Below are positions 50,698 to 60,128 of a DNA stretch of 64,000 nucleotides, piece after piece (the stretch's first letter is position 1; every line of letters starts with the position of its first letter). The position numbers and the translations under genes were made by a program. Source of the DNA: an uncultured Anaerolineaceae bacterium (GTDB taxonomy: Bacteria > Chloroflexota > Anaerolineae > Anaerolineales > Anaerolineaceae); assembly GCA_938020565.1 (NCBI GenBank), contig CALIHP010000019.1, positions 62,001 to 126,000 on the forward strand. Direction: 5' to 3'. The notes beneath the pieces are model-generated. The model ran no database searches. It saw only the letters and a program-made list of their open reading frames with translations, and was not told the DNA's origin.

Positions 50698-51621
50698 ATG
50701 AGCTATTCAGCTCGAATGCAGAAAAATCACCTGTTCAGCGTTTACCTCGCGCCGCGCGGGAACCCGCGCATGGCCGACGTCGGCAACCAGATCGCCCAGC
50801 TGTACATGAGCCCGTTCGACTCGCTGATCGGGTTCGTCGGAGAATCCGGATCCGGGAAAAGCGTCCTGATCCGCGGGATGTTCCCTGGATTGGAGATGAC
50901 GAACGACGACGAAGGCGTCAACGTCCGCCCCCTGCCCCTGCTTCAGCTCCACGATCAGAGCTTTTTCTCCGCGCATACCTATCATATCGATATCCGCTTC
51001 GAATCGGCGTTTACCCAAATGACCGATATCGTGCAGGCGATCAACGACGCGACCGCGATGGGGAAACGGGTCATCGTTGAGCATTTCGACCTTCTTTACC
51101 CGGCAATCAAGCGCAACGCGCATCTTCTCGTCGGCGTCGGCGAAGAAATTATTATCACGCGCCCGACCATGTTCGGGCCGGACCCGCGCGACCTCCAGAA
51201 AATCGTCTCCAAGTCGGTCATCTACCGGCGCATGGCCCATACCGCCGAAGACCTTTGCGAATTCTGCCTCCTCGGTTACGGGATCGGGTCGTTCGAGCAT
51301 TCCGACGTCCGTCACGGCTTTATCCTCAGCTACATGGACAAACGCTCGATCAATATTCTCGATCTGGAACATCAGGTCAACGAGATGATCAAAAAGGACA
51401 TCCCGATCTCCTATCTCGACCGGACGCATATCCTGATCGGCGACCAGCGCCACTACTGCACCGGGCCGCGCATGCACGTCCGCACGACCGGCGAAATCGT
51501 CAATTTCCGTCTTCATCCGGAAATCCTCGTCGACGAAATGACCGGCCGGAACATGCTCGTCGGGCTGGTCGGGACGCCGCCGTCCTACGCGATCGGCGAT
51601 ATTAACCAGATTTTCGTCTGA
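50698..51621 (+). CDS. P-loop protein with AlaRS second-additional-domain-like C-terminus
   Basis: A 307-residue protein. Residues 49-57 are a Walker A (GESGSGKSV) with a kinase-like N-terminal half. The C-terminal part has HYCTGPRMHVRTTGEIVNF, which resembles the SAD/editing-domain pattern C-x-GxH-V..TGEI of alanyl- and threonyl-tRNA synthetases. Proteins with this label occur beside glutamate mutase operons in other anaerobes, but no activity is known to me. It may activate or edit an amino acid analogue, or act as a chaperone. Last gene of the operon, before a terminator. Confidence 0.72.
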   Translation: MSYSARMQKNHLFSVYLAPRGNPRMADVGNQIAQLYMSPFDSLIGFVGESGSGKSVLIRGMFPGLEMTNDDEGVNVRPLPLLQLHDQSFFSAHTYHIDIRFESAFTQMTDIVQAINDATAMGKRVIVEHFDLLYPAIKRNAHLLVGVGEEIIITRPTMFGPDPRDLQKIVSKSVIYRRMAHTAEDLCEFCLLGYGIGSFEHSDVRHGFILSYMDKRSINILDLEHQVNEMIKKDIPISYLDRTHILIGDQRHYCTGPRMHVRTTGEIVNFRLHPEILVDEMTGRNMLVGLVGTPPSYAIGDINQIFV

Positions 51622-51643
51622 GCCAAACGGATACGAAGCTCTG

Positions 51644-51675
51644 AAAAGTTCCTGAAAAATATCGGGAACTTTTTT
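51644..51675 (+). terminator. terminator of the methylaspartate operon
   Basis: AAAAGTTCC (51644-51652) and GGAACTTTT (51665-51673) form a perfect nine-pair stem with a 12-base loop, continuing into TTTTTT. Confidence 0.85.
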
Positions 51676-51756
51676 CGCTTAAGAATCGTTTTCTATTATA
51701 TAGATAGCGATGGATATCGCACGAATAAGAATCGGTTAGAAAAAAAGGAGACCAAA

Positions 51757-52956
51757 ATGAACCGACCTGAGAAACTCAAACTTTTTATCCTCATGCTCGC
51801 GCTGATTTGCGCGATCGCCGTTGGCGCTCACGCGCAGGAGCCCGACCAGCTCTACCGGGTCGACGAGATCCCGATTGAGGACCTGTCCGAAATCCTCCCG
51901 GCGCGAAACGTTCAGGGTCCGCTCGTCTACGAATTTCTTCCCGGGAACCGCCTCTTCGCGGTCACCGACCGGCTGAACCTGATCGACCTGGACGCGATGA
52001 AGCGGATCGCCGAAGCGCCCCTGCCGGACTCCGCGCCGGCGCTCGACAGCGAATTCGTCTTCCGGACCGATCGGATTCAGGAATCAGACAACGGCCTGTT
52101 CTGGTTTATCTACGGCTTTGCGGACGGGAATATTGTTCAACTTGGCTATCAGTTCGATAACGACCTGAAGCTGATACGCGAATTCGACATGATACCATAT
52201 ACGGGGCACACTTCCGAGACGTTCATGGATATCAGCCGGGATGGCTCGGAGTTATTCTATATTCGCGATATGGAAGAACTCTGGCGTGAGAATCTGGATA
52301 CCGGCGAAAAGGCAAGGTACCTTAAGACCGAGATGGGTTTCAACATGGAAATCAACTCGTTAATCAACCTCCGCCTGATCGATAACGGAAAGAGCGTTCT
52401 TTTCGTGGGGCATAAACTTATTGAACCAGAAAACTCTGATAGCGAGGGCATTCCGACACATCTCGTTTTTGGGACCCTGTCGCCAAACGGAGAAAATTTA
52501 GCCATTGATGACGGAAGCGAATACAACGTCCCGATCGATGCCAACACCTTGACATCGTTTATGCACACCCCGCAGACGTCTTCGATCGCGCTTATCGTCC
52601 CGACTGCCCTGTCCGAGCCAGAAACGATCAAAACCGTTTATGCGCTGGACGTCGCGGCGAAGCACGTCGTCGAAATCCCGCTTCAGGCCCCATTGGAAGA
52701 CGAACGGGCGAAGCTGTCCGAAAACGGGAAGTACCTCGCGACGGCCCTCTGCGAAAGCCGCGACGACGGGACCTTCGCGCTCGTTCCCCGGCTTTACGGC
52801 GCCGCGAAAGGCTCGCTCCTTGCGACCTACGAATTCCCGGCGCTGAGCGAATGCACGAACGCTGCCGTCGGCGTCAGCGAAGCAGACGGGCTGATCTCCG
52901 TCGTGTATCAGGACGGTCAGGCCGTCCGCCTCGTCCGGATCCCGATCGAAAAATAA
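51757..52956 (+). CDS. exported protein of the tandem paralogue family, copy 1
   Basis: A 399-residue protein with a cleavable signal peptide (cleavage likely after AHA, residue 26). I do not recognise a family. It alternates short beta-rich segments (FLPGNRLFAVTDRLNLIDLD, WFIYGFADGNIVQLGY, LSENGKYLATALCESRDDG), which suggests a beta-propeller-like fold. The same segments occur in the two following proteins. AAAGGAG precedes the ATG. First gene of a three-gene tandem array with 24 and 15 base gaps. Confidence 0.82.
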   Translation: MNRPEKLKLFILMLALICAIAVGAHAQEPDQLYRVDEIPIEDLSEILPARNVQGPLVYEFLPGNRLFAVTDRLNLIDLDAMKRIAEAPLPDSAPALDSEFVFRTDRIQESDNGLFWFIYGFADGNIVQLGYQFDNDLKLIREFDMIPYTGHTSETFMDISRDGSELFYIRDMEELWRENLDTGEKARYLKTEMGFNMEINSLINLRLIDNGKSVLFVGHKLIEPENSDSEGIPTHLVFGTLSPNGENLAIDDGSEYNVPIDANTLTSFMHTPQTSSIALIVPTALSEPETIKTVYALDVAAKHVVEIPLQAPLEDERAKLSENGKYLATALCESRDDGTFALVPRLYGAAKGSLLATYEFPALSECTNAAVGVSEADGLISVVYQDGQAVRLVRIPIEK

Positions 52957-52980
52957 GATCATCAGAAAAGGAACGACAAA

Positions 52981-54255
52981 ATGAAAAAACATGCACTCTG
53001 GTTCGGACGGATCGTATTCGGATTCGCGGGACTGCTCGGATTGCTCTGCGACCTGGCCGTGCTCCCGGTTCAAAGCCGAGCCGATCCGGACGAGACCCTG
53101 ACACGGAGCTTAGCCGAATTTACGCCTGAGACGATTTCTCCGGAAGGCAATCCGCTCTCGTTCACGTTCCTGTCCGGAGGCCGGCTGCTGGTGATCCATG
53201 ACCAGCTGACGATCGTCGGCCTGAAAACGATGAAAGCGGCCGCGGAAGCCGCAATGCCGGATTCGATATCCGAAAAGCTTTCCGAGGAATACGCGCTGTT
53301 CGACCGCGTTCATCCGCTCAACAGCGGGTTTGCCTGGCTGGTGAATATGACGCCGCGAGCAGGCGGCGAAACGCCCCCGATATTTTTCTACTTTCAATAT
53401 GATAACGATCTGAAGCTCGTTCAGGAAACGAACCTGAGCGAAGCGCTCCCGTCGGACTTTGGCTTTGGACCCGGAAGTATCGCGCCGGATGCCGACGGGT
53501 CAAAGGTGTATTACGTAGCTTATTCGCCGGAAGACAAAGGCGAAAAGCTTCTGGCGGGGGGAATTCCGCTCAGCCCGGAAACGGACCGCCTGATTTATCT
53601 GACAGATCGGTCGCCGGACTCGGAATTCCATGTCATCTCCGATTTGCGGCTTCTGAACGGCGGGAAAAGACTCTGTTTCGTCGGAGGAAAGTTAGACATA
53701 ACCGGCGAGGTCGGAGATACAATTTACGCTTACGGATCGATGTCCACGGACGGAAGCGACCTGACAATTCTGGACCCAACGACGCTTCAGGACCCGTACG
53801 AATTTTATCAGGTAGGCGCCGGAGAGCAGAACGTCCCGCAGTCGTCGCCGATCATGCTGCTGACCCCGAACGATCCGAAACCGACCTGGTTCGACGATCC
53901 GGAAAACTACGTCTTTACGCCCCCGCCGGTGAAGAGCTTTTACGCCTGGAACGTCGAAACGGGCGATATTACCGAAATCCCGCTGCGGATCAGCATGGAA
54001 GACCATAAAGCCGCGCTCTCAGAAAACGGGAAATACCTGGCTACGGCAGCGGCCGACGATCCGATGACCGAGGTCACATCCTTAACCGTCCGGCTCTACG
54101 ACACGTCGAACGGCGAACTCCTCATGGAGAAAAACTATTCGGGCCTTACGGCAGGCTTTGTACCCGAGATCAGCGTCTCCGAGTCGGATAAGCTGATCCG
54201 CGCGGTACTCCTGGATAAGCTGGCTTATTCCTATGTCGAGATCCCGATCGAATAA
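52981..54255 (+). CDS. exported protein of the tandem paralogue family, copy 2
   Basis: A 424-residue protein with a long hydrophobic signal sequence (residues 8-31, cleavage perhaps after SRA at 34). It shares FLSGGRLLVIHDQLTIVGLK, YFQYDNDLKLVQE and LSENGKYLATA with copies 1 and 3, and ends with YVEIPIE. Relative to copy 1 it carries a longer Pro-rich insertion before the ENGKYLATA block (TPNDPKPTWFDDPENYVFTP). Function unknown; likely surface-located or secreted. Confidence 0.82.
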   Translation: MKKHALWFGRIVFGFAGLLGLLCDLAVLPVQSRADPDETLTRSLAEFTPETISPEGNPLSFTFLSGGRLLVIHDQLTIVGLKTMKAAAEAAMPDSISEKLSEEYALFDRVHPLNSGFAWLVNMTPRAGGETPPIFFYFQYDNDLKLVQETNLSEALPSDFGFGPGSIAPDADGSKVYYVAYSPEDKGEKLLAGGIPLSPETDRLIYLTDRSPDSEFHVISDLRLLNGGKRLCFVGGKLDITGEVGDTIYAYGSMSTDGSDLTILDPTTLQDPYEFYQVGAGEQNVPQSSPIMLLTPNDPKPTWFDDPENYVFTPPPVKSFYAWNVETGDITEIPLRISMEDHKAALSENGKYLATAAADDPMTEVTSLTVRLYDTSNGELLMEKNYSGLTAGFVPEISVSESDKLIRAVLLDKLAYSYVEIPIE

Positions 54256-54270
54256 CCCAATCAGGCAGCC

Positions 54271-55479
54271 ATGAAAAAATTTAAAACGCTGATAAGAATG
54301 ATGATGACGCTCGTCCTCGCGGCGGGCGTCATCCCGCCATGTCCCGCCTCCGCCGCCGAAAGCGCTCCGGCGATCCGCGTGCAGTCCCTGAACGAATTCG
54401 TCCCTGAAGAAGCGTCGCCAGCGACTCGCGCCAGCTTCAAGTTTCTGTCGGGCGACCGGCTGCTGATCCTGAGCGACCGGTTGACGCTGCTCAGGCTCGA
54501 CCCGCTGGAACTGATCGGCGAAGCGCCGTTTCCGGAATCGCTGAACGATCCGGAGATGGTCCTCCGATCGGACCGTGTTCAGGAGCTTGAAACGGGGTTC
54601 GGCTGGTTCGTCGAAAAAGTCCGGGAAAGCTTCATCGAGACCAGAATCGCGCTCTACGAATATGACGATAATCTGAAGCTGATCCGGGACGTCGACCTGA
54701 ACGAAATCTGCGACATTCCGACAACAATCCTGTTCGGACTGGCGCGGAACGGGGTTGACCTTTTTTACAAATCGGATTCATGGAACCTTTATCGAAGAAA
54801 TTTAGATACAGGGGATGAAACGATGATCTTCGAAATGACGCGCGACCTGACGCCCGGAGCTTTCTCGATCAACGGCTTCAACCTGATCCGGAACGGAGAA
54901 ACGATCTTCTTCACAGGAAGCCAGTACGTCCCGGAGGACGCCGACCATACGACGCACGCCATTTACGGGATGATGAGCGCGGACGGAGAGGAGATAACGA
55001 TACGGGACACGGAAGAATTCGCGGAGATCGACGAAAACGCTTCGGCCGTCCAGCCGTACCGCGACCACACGCCGGTCACGTCCCCCGCCGCGCTGATTTC
55101 GCCGCCGGAGCCGATCCCGGACGACCCGGACGATCTTCAAAGTCTCCCCGCGAAAACGTTATACGTCTGGAACGCCGAAACGGACACAGTCTCGAAAATC
55201 CCGCTGCAGGAGTTCATGGAGGACCGGAACATGGCGCTGTCCGCGAACGGGAAATACCTCGCGACGGCCGTCCGGGAAAACCTGAACGATCTCGCTTCGG
55301 CGATCGTCGTCCGCGTCTACGACGCCGGGACCGGCGCTGAACGGTTGCGCCAGCCGTTTCCGGACGGCGATCGTTACGACGTTCAAACGATCGCTGTGTC
55401 CGAAGAAACGGAATCGGTCCGGCTGATCTACCGTCAGCGAGGGGAAGTCGTTTACGCCGAGATTCCGTTCGGAAAGTGA
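54271..55479 (+). CDS. exported protein of the tandem paralogue family, copy 3
   Basis: A 402-residue protein with signal peptide cleaved near PASA (residue 27-28). Shared blocks: FLSGDRLLILSDRLTLLRLD, YEYDDNLKLIRDVDL, DLFYKSDSWNLYRRNLDTGD and LSANGKYLATA, ending in YAEIPFGK. It is 15 bases downstream of copy 2. The divergence of the three copies implies old duplications kept by selection. Function unknown. Confidence 0.82.
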   Translation: MKKFKTLIRMMMTLVLAAGVIPPCPASAAESAPAIRVQSLNEFVPEEASPATRASFKFLSGDRLLILSDRLTLLRLDPLELIGEAPFPESLNDPEMVLRSDRVQELETGFGWFVEKVRESFIETRIALYEYDDNLKLIRDVDLNEICDIPTTILFGLARNGVDLFYKSDSWNLYRRNLDTGDETMIFEMTRDLTPGAFSINGFNLIRNGETIFFTGSQYVPEDADHTTHAIYGMMSADGEEITIRDTEEFAEIDENASAVQPYRDHTPVTSPAALISPPEPIPDDPDDLQSLPAKTLYVWNAETDTVSKIPLQEFMEDRNMALSANGKYLATAVRENLNDLASAIVVRVYDAGTGAERLRQPFPDGDRYDVQTIAVSEETESVRLIYRQRGEVVYAEIPFGK

Positions 55480-55544
55480 CGTACGTCCTGTAAACTCAGG
55501 ATACGATTCATTTACACGGTAAGTTTAGAAGAAATTAACCGGTA

Positions 55545-55550
55545 TATAAT
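55545..55550 (+). promoter_or_regulatory. -10 box upstream of the alpha/beta hydrolase
   Basis: TATAAT at 55545-55550, directly before a TTG that could extend the next reading frame. Transcription would start after that TTG, which argues for the ATG at 55617 as the real start. Confidence 0.45.
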
Positions 55551-55616
55551 TTGAAGAGCAGGTTTATCGAGCAATCCATTCTCACGATAACGGGGGATAA
55601 GCTGAAGCGAAGAAAA

Positions 55617-56540
55617 ATGCAAAGAAAAATGTTTTCAATAGAAGCTGACGGATTTTATGGGGCCTGGTACCCGAATCCCAAGGGGAAAACTTCCCATGCC
55701 ATGATCATCACGTTGGACGGTTCTTCGGATAACCGGATGATCGTTTCCGGAGCGAAATGGCTGCACCGGCAGAATATTCACGCGCTGGCGATTTCCCCCT
55801 GCAAAAAGGACCACGGCTGGCACAACTTTCCGTTGGAGCGGATCGGAAAAGCAATCGAGTTTCTGCGCGCGCAAGGCTGTGATAAAATCGGAATTTTTGG
55901 GGCGTCGGCGACCGGCACGGTGGCGCTTGCCGCCGCTTCCTTTTACCCGGACATCCGGCTTACCATCGCCCTCACGCCCCCGGACTTTATCATGGAAGGA
56001 TTCTATCGGGACGGGAAAGACGGCGTCCGTGAGCGGCCGGGAGACCATGAATCCGCTGTATCGTGGCAGGGCATTCCGCTGCCATATCTGCCATATGCCT
56101 ATCGCCATCCGGAATATTGGCAAAAGCTGCAGGAAGAATCCAAAGCCAGCGGCAACCTGATAGCCGCACGGGAAATGTTTGATGAATCAGAGCGCCGCCA
56201 TCTCCTGAATGAAGAAGAAAAAATCAAGGTGGAGCGCATTCGTGGAAAAGTTATTTGTATCGGCGCTGAGGACGACGCTCTATGGGACACCTGCAAATAC
56301 ATACGCAGAATGCGTCAACGGCTGGAAACTCTGCCGCATGACTGCGATTTTGAAGCCTGGATCTATGAACATGGCACACACTTTATCTTTCCGGAATCCA
56401 TGCTGAAGCTGATGCTCCCCATTGGTTCGGGGCTGTTAGTCGGCCTGATGTTTAAAGCGGGAAAAGAACACCCGCGGGAATGCAAAGAAACCAGGCTCGA
56501 TATCGACAGGAGACTCGCCGCGCTGATGAGAGATTGGTAA
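55617..56540 (+). CDS. BAAT-type acyl-CoA thioester hydrolase-like alpha/beta hydrolase
   Basis: A protein of about 307 residues similar to the C-terminal catalytic domain of bile-acid-CoA:amino acid acyltransferases and acyl-CoA thioesterases. The nucleophile elbow is IFGASATGTVA (Ser within GASAT), and a downstream Asp (CIGAEDDALWD) and His (YEHGTHF) complete the triad. The FYGAWYPNPKGKTSHAMI opening is typical for bacterial members. No signal peptide is visible from this start. Its base composition is lower in GC than its neighbours, hinting at transfer. The start is uncertain: 55617, 55629 or a TTG at 55551. Confidence 0.75.
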   Translation: MQRKMFSIEADGFYGAWYPNPKGKTSHAMIITLDGSSDNRMIVSGAKWLHRQNIHALAISPCKKDHGWHNFPLERIGKAIEFLRAQGCDKIGIFGASATGTVALAAASFYPDIRLTIALTPPDFIMEGFYRDGKDGVRERPGDHESAVSWQGIPLPYLPYAYRHPEYWQKLQEESKASGNLIAAREMFDESERRHLLNEEEKIKVERIRGKVICIGAEDDALWDTCKYIRRMRQRLETLPHDCDFEAWIYEHGTHFIFPESMLKLMLPIGSGLLVGLMFKAGKEHPRECKETRLDIDRRLAALMRDW

Positions 56541-56589
56541 AGGACGCAAGCGCCTTCTTATACGGCCACATCCTTCTCCGATCGGGACC

Positions 56590-57714
56590 TCAGAACGGCC
56601 TGACGACCAGCGATCCGTCTCTTCCGCTGACACCCAGGTAAGAACGATGATCATCGCCAGATTCGTCGGTGTACGAAAAACCGTAGGACGGTAAATCGCC
56701 GAAGAAAGTCAGGCTGACAAGCAACGGACGCTCCGGTCGAATCACGTCCTTCTCGTACACAGCAACGCTGTCAAAGATCAAATTGCCCGCCTGCGTAACG
56801 TCCAGGATTTCCAGACTCAGGATCTGGAAATCATAAATCGGGCGTTCAGCCGTAAACAGGATCTGTTCCTCAAAGCCTGTCTGGTCGATTATCGCATGAT
56901 CATAAGATTCCGGCGCCCGCTTTTCCGTATTCGCGAAGAATTCCGCCCGCAGCGGTTCACCGGCCGCGTCGCCAACGACGGAGTCTTCATTGAGCGCCCT
57001 GAACGGCGCCAGCTCGATCAGAATCGCTTCATCCTGAAGGCGATCTGAAATCTGCCAGAAGGCGTCTTCCGAAATATCGAGACGCTGCGATCCCTGCGTA
57101 TCCGATTTTCCGGACGTATTATAGTAGTAGTCTATGATTTCATAATTTCCTTCACGCGGAATCGTAAAATAATAATCGCTCCAGATCAGGTCTTTTCCAT
57201 CCCGCGACAGCCCGCACATTCCGAACATCGAACTGGCGGCCCCGCCTGCGCCCAGATACATGAACCGGCCATCCCCGACGTAGCGGTAGGCGTTCCGGTA
57301 CCAGCCTTCGAAAACGAGCCGCGCCTGATCATCCGCGTCGAGCGTGTACAGCGCGTAGATCAGATTGGAATCCGAGTCCGGCATATCCGGACGGGTGATT
57401 TCGCCGATGATCAGTTCCGGGATGCCGTCGCCGCTGAGATCCTGAACGGCGTATCCGACCTGATCCAGGAGCTCCGCCTGATTCAGATAAAAACCCAGCT
57501 CTGAAAGCGCGTAATACCCGTCCTCCACGCTCCCCCCGTCGTCTACGCCGTTCAGAATCATGGAATTCGCCTTTTGAATGATCTCGCGATACGGCGCGGG
57601 TGTTTCCGAAACGTCCACGTCGTCCCACGCCTGTCCCGCCGCGCCATAGCTGAAGGACCAGAAAAAACACAACCACACCGCCATCAGCCAGAAATACCGC
57701 TTCCTTTTTATCAC
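56590..57714 (-). CDS. exported protein with calcium-loop-like repeat, unknown function
   Basis: A 374-residue protein with an N-terminal signal sequence (residues 6-27, WLMAVWLCFFWSFSYGA). I do not recognise the whole. The segment YAVQDLSGDGIPELIIGE (about residues 87-104) has the D-x-D/S-G-D-G-x-x-E pattern of EF-hand- or VCBS-type calcium loops in extracellular proteins, and similar strings are common in secreted proteins of gut Firmicutes. It converges with the hydrolase gene; only 49 bases separate their ends, and no terminator hairpin is obvious there. Confidence 0.7.
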   Translation of the reverse strand: MIKRKRYFWLMAVWLCFFWSFSYGAAGQAWDDVDVSETPAPYREIIQKANSMILNGVDDGGSVEDGYYALSELGFYLNQAELLDQVGYAVQDLSGDGIPELIIGEITRPDMPDSDSNLIYALYTLDADDQARLVFEGWYRNAYRYVGDGRFMYLGAGGAASSMFGMCGLSRDGKDLIWSDYYFTIPREGNYEIIDYYYNTSGKSDTQGSQRLDISEDAFWQISDRLQDEAILIELAPFRALNEDSVVGDAAGEPLRAEFFANTEKRAPESYDHAIIDQTGFEEQILFTAERPIYDFQILSLEILDVTQAGNLIFDSVAVYEKDVIRPERPLLVSLTFFGDLPSYGFSYTDESGDDHRSYLGVSGRDGSLVVRPF

Positions 57715-57840
57715 GTCAAAATCCTGCCCTTTCTTTGGTTCGGTTCATGTTACGCCTGCTTCCATTCCGACTTACGCCGCGATCGCCGCCCTGCGATCGG
57801 GCCGCTCTGATCCGTAGAACGGGACACGCCGCCCGCGGCG

Positions 57841-59235
57841 TTATAAAATCCCGCTCAGCCGCGCCGTCCGCAGCGCCAGCTCGCGGATCGAATTCCTTTC
57901 ACGTCCCGGAAGATACGTTTCCAGAATATCGCCGATCGGCCCCGCCCATTTTTCCGGGACACCATTCATCACGCCCAAAACGTTCCCGACCAGCCCGGCG
58001 TTGCAGTCAACGTCATTCCCAGCCTTCGCCAGCAGCGACATCGAACGGGTGAAATCGCCTTCCCCGTACCAGAGCGCGAATAAATCCGCCGCCATATTCG
58101 GGTACGCGTGGATCCAGTTATATCGCTCGAAATAACTCGCGATCAGCTTCAGCGCCTCGCTTTCCGGATGCTTCGCGAGAACGGTCAGGACAGGGCGGTA
58201 CTTCGCCGCGTATTCGCTCTGCGCCGGAAGATAATTCAGCGTCTCGGTCAGAACCGCGCGCGGATCGTCCAGTTTAAACGCCAGCGACGTCATGACCGCC
58301 GCCGCGATCCCGCCGTAAACGCCGTTATTCGAATGCGAAACGATACCGTCGGTAAAAGCCAGCCGCGCCGCCTCGATCGGCTGACCCGGAGCCAGCATTC
58401 CGCAAACCATCGCCCTCATCTGCACGCCGATCCAATCTGAATAATAGTTGAAAAGCTTTCCGGATTCAGGCGGATAAATTCCCATGTTCAAATTGCGGAT
58501 CGCGATCCCTTCCGCCGACCAGCCGAACCGAAGCGATCGGATCCATTCCGCCGCGATCTGGCCCGCCGTGACGGCGCGGCCAAACTTCTCTACCGCGTCG
58601 AGCAGGACCAATTCATAAACGACATCATCGTTCACCGTTTCCGGCTCCGTAACATAGTCGGTAATCTCGCCGTAGACCTCCGCGATCCGCGTCCCGGTAT
58701 ACCCCTCGATCGCCGTTCCGAACGCCCCGCCGCTGAGCTGCCCGAGCCAGCCCTGATAAATCCGCTCGCTGTCGCCCTGCGCGTTCGGCTCGTGAACCGA
58801 ATCGCATCCTTTTTCAGCAATCGGCATCGCCGCCCGAACCTCGTCCCAGGTCATCGGATGCATATATGAATGGTACGGATGCGTTCCTATCAGCGGAGCG
58901 TTATTCAACCGCCGCAGCAGCTCCGCCGTCAGGACGCGCAGCCGGTCCATATCCTCCGGCTTGCCAATCGCCCGGCTGAGTTCGATACCATGCGGAAGGA
59001 GCTCCTCCGCCGCGCTGACGTCATAACCCTGATTACTCCATGCCTGGACCATTTCCAGATACGGGATTTCCGGCGCGAACGAGCCGGGAACCTGCGATGA
59101 CCAGAACTTCCGGATCAGCTCGTCGCCATGCGGGAACACTGTCTCCGACGTATACCAGTCCGACGCCTGCTTGCGCCGGTCGACGGGAATCGCGGCGTCG
59201 CGAAGCTCCCGCTCTAATTGCCATGCCTGCTTCAT
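57841..59235 (-). CDS. ADP-ribosylglycohydrolase family protein
   Basis: A 464-residue ADP-ribosylglycohydrolase-fold protein. The C-terminal metal motif NDVDCNAGLVGNVLGVMNG (407-425) corresponds to the D-x-D-x-N binuclear magnesium site. Upstream, GVYGGIAAAVMTSLAF and IVSHSNNGVYGG match the inner helices. Position in a BMP/nucleoside ABC operon suggests hydrolysis of imported nucleosides or ribosylated compounds rather than ADP-ribosyl proteins. Its ATG (AGGAGG upstream) overlaps the permease stop by four bases. The N-terminal 100 residues are unusual for the family. Confidence 0.85.
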   Translation of the reverse strand: MKQAWQLERELRDAAIPVDRRKQASDWYTSETVFPHGDELIRKFWSSQVPGSFAPEIPYLEMVQAWSNQGYDVSAAEELLPHGIELSRAIGKPEDMDRLRVLTAELLRRLNNAPLIGTHPYHSYMHPMTWDEVRAAMPIAEKGCDSVHEPNAQGDSERIYQGWLGQLSGGAFGTAIEGYTGTRIAEVYGEITDYVTEPETVNDDVVYELVLLDAVEKFGRAVTAGQIAAEWIRSLRFGWSAEGIAIRNLNMGIYPPESGKLFNYYSDWIGVQMRAMVCGMLAPGQPIEAARLAFTDGIVSHSNNGVYGGIAAAVMTSLAFKLDDPRAVLTETLNYLPAQSEYAAKYRPVLTVLAKHPESEALKLIASYFERYNWIHAYPNMAADLFALWYGEGDFTRSMSLLAKAGNDVDCNAGLVGNVLGVMNGVPEKWAGPIGDILETYLPGRERNSIRELALRTARLSGIL

Positions 59236-60128
59236 CAATTCCGAACCTCCTTCCTTCTCCGCGTCGAATACACGAATAGAGCGACCAACGTCGCAATATA
59301 TGGAAGCATCGACGTAAACTGCGACGGGATCGATCGCTGTAAAAAGAGACCTAACCCGTCCGCCAACCCGAACAGCAGCGAGACCAGCGCGATTCCCAGC
59401 GGGTTCCCCGATACGAGAATAACCGCCGCCAACGAAATCCACCCGCGTCCCGCCGACATATTTTCACTGAACAGCGTCACATACCCCAGCGACAGGTATG
59501 CCCCCGCCAGCCCGCAGAGCACAGCGCACCAGATCAACGACGCAACGCGAATCCGATTCGCCGAAACGCCGCTCGTATCCAGGCAGTCTCGATTGTACCC
59601 TGCCGCGCGCAGCCGCAGCCCGAATCGCGTCCTGAACACGGCGTATTGGCAGACCAGCGTTGCGGCGATCGCCAGCCAGACGATCAGGTTCTGGCCGCTG
59701 ACAATCCGCCCCACGAATGGGATCCCCTCGACGAGCGGAATCCGGACGTTCGGAACCGAGATAATCCCGGGATCGGTAAACGCGCCCTTGACCTTGAAAA
59801 TCTGCCTGAGCAGGTAGGTCGTCACCCCCAGTGAGAACATGTTTAATCCGACGCCGGTCACGAATTCGTCAACCTTCAACACGACCGAGAACAGGATAAA
59901 GATTAACGCGATCACCATCGCGCCTGCAACCCCGCAAATCAACCCGGCTTCCCAGGAACCGAAGGTATACGAGCCAAGGACCGCGAAAAACGCCCCGCTC
60001 AGCATCATCCCTTCCATCGCAATATTAAAAATTCCAGCATAATACGTCAGCGCCCCACCCAGCGACGAAAGCAGCAGCGGCGTCGCGGCGGAAATCATCC
60101 CATTCAATAACCCGACCAGAACCGTCAT
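59235..60128 (-). CDS. nucleoside-type ABC transporter permease 2
   Basis: A 297-residue inner-membrane permease of the BPD_transp_2 family (branched-chain/sugar/nucleoside), with about eight helices. YYAGIFNIAMEGMMLSGAF and LGIALVSLLFGLADGLGLFL are typical of the NupQ/YufQ group. Start overlaps the stop of the first permease (ATGA). It pairs with the preceding permease to form the channel. Followed in the same way by the glycohydrolase gene. Confidence 0.9.
   Translation of the reverse strand: MTVLVGLLNGMISAATPLLLSSLGGALTYYAGIFNIAMEGMMLSGAFFAVLGSYTFGSWEAGLICGVAGAMVIALIFILFSVVLKVDEFVTGVGLNMFSLGVTTYLLRQIFKVKGAFTDPGIISVPNVRIPLVEGIPFVGRIVSGQNLIVWLAIAATLVCQYAVFRTRFGLRLRAAGYNRDCLDTSGVSANRIRVASLIWCAVLCGLAGAYLSLGYVTLFSENMSAGRGWISLAAVILVSGNPLGIALVSLLFGLADGLGLFLQRSIPSQFTSMLPYIATLVALFVYSTRRRKEVRN

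Noticed and set aside
55551..55616. TTG start extending the alpha/beta hydrolase
   Set aside because: The TATAAT box ends right before it, so the codon would lie upstream of the expected transcription start.
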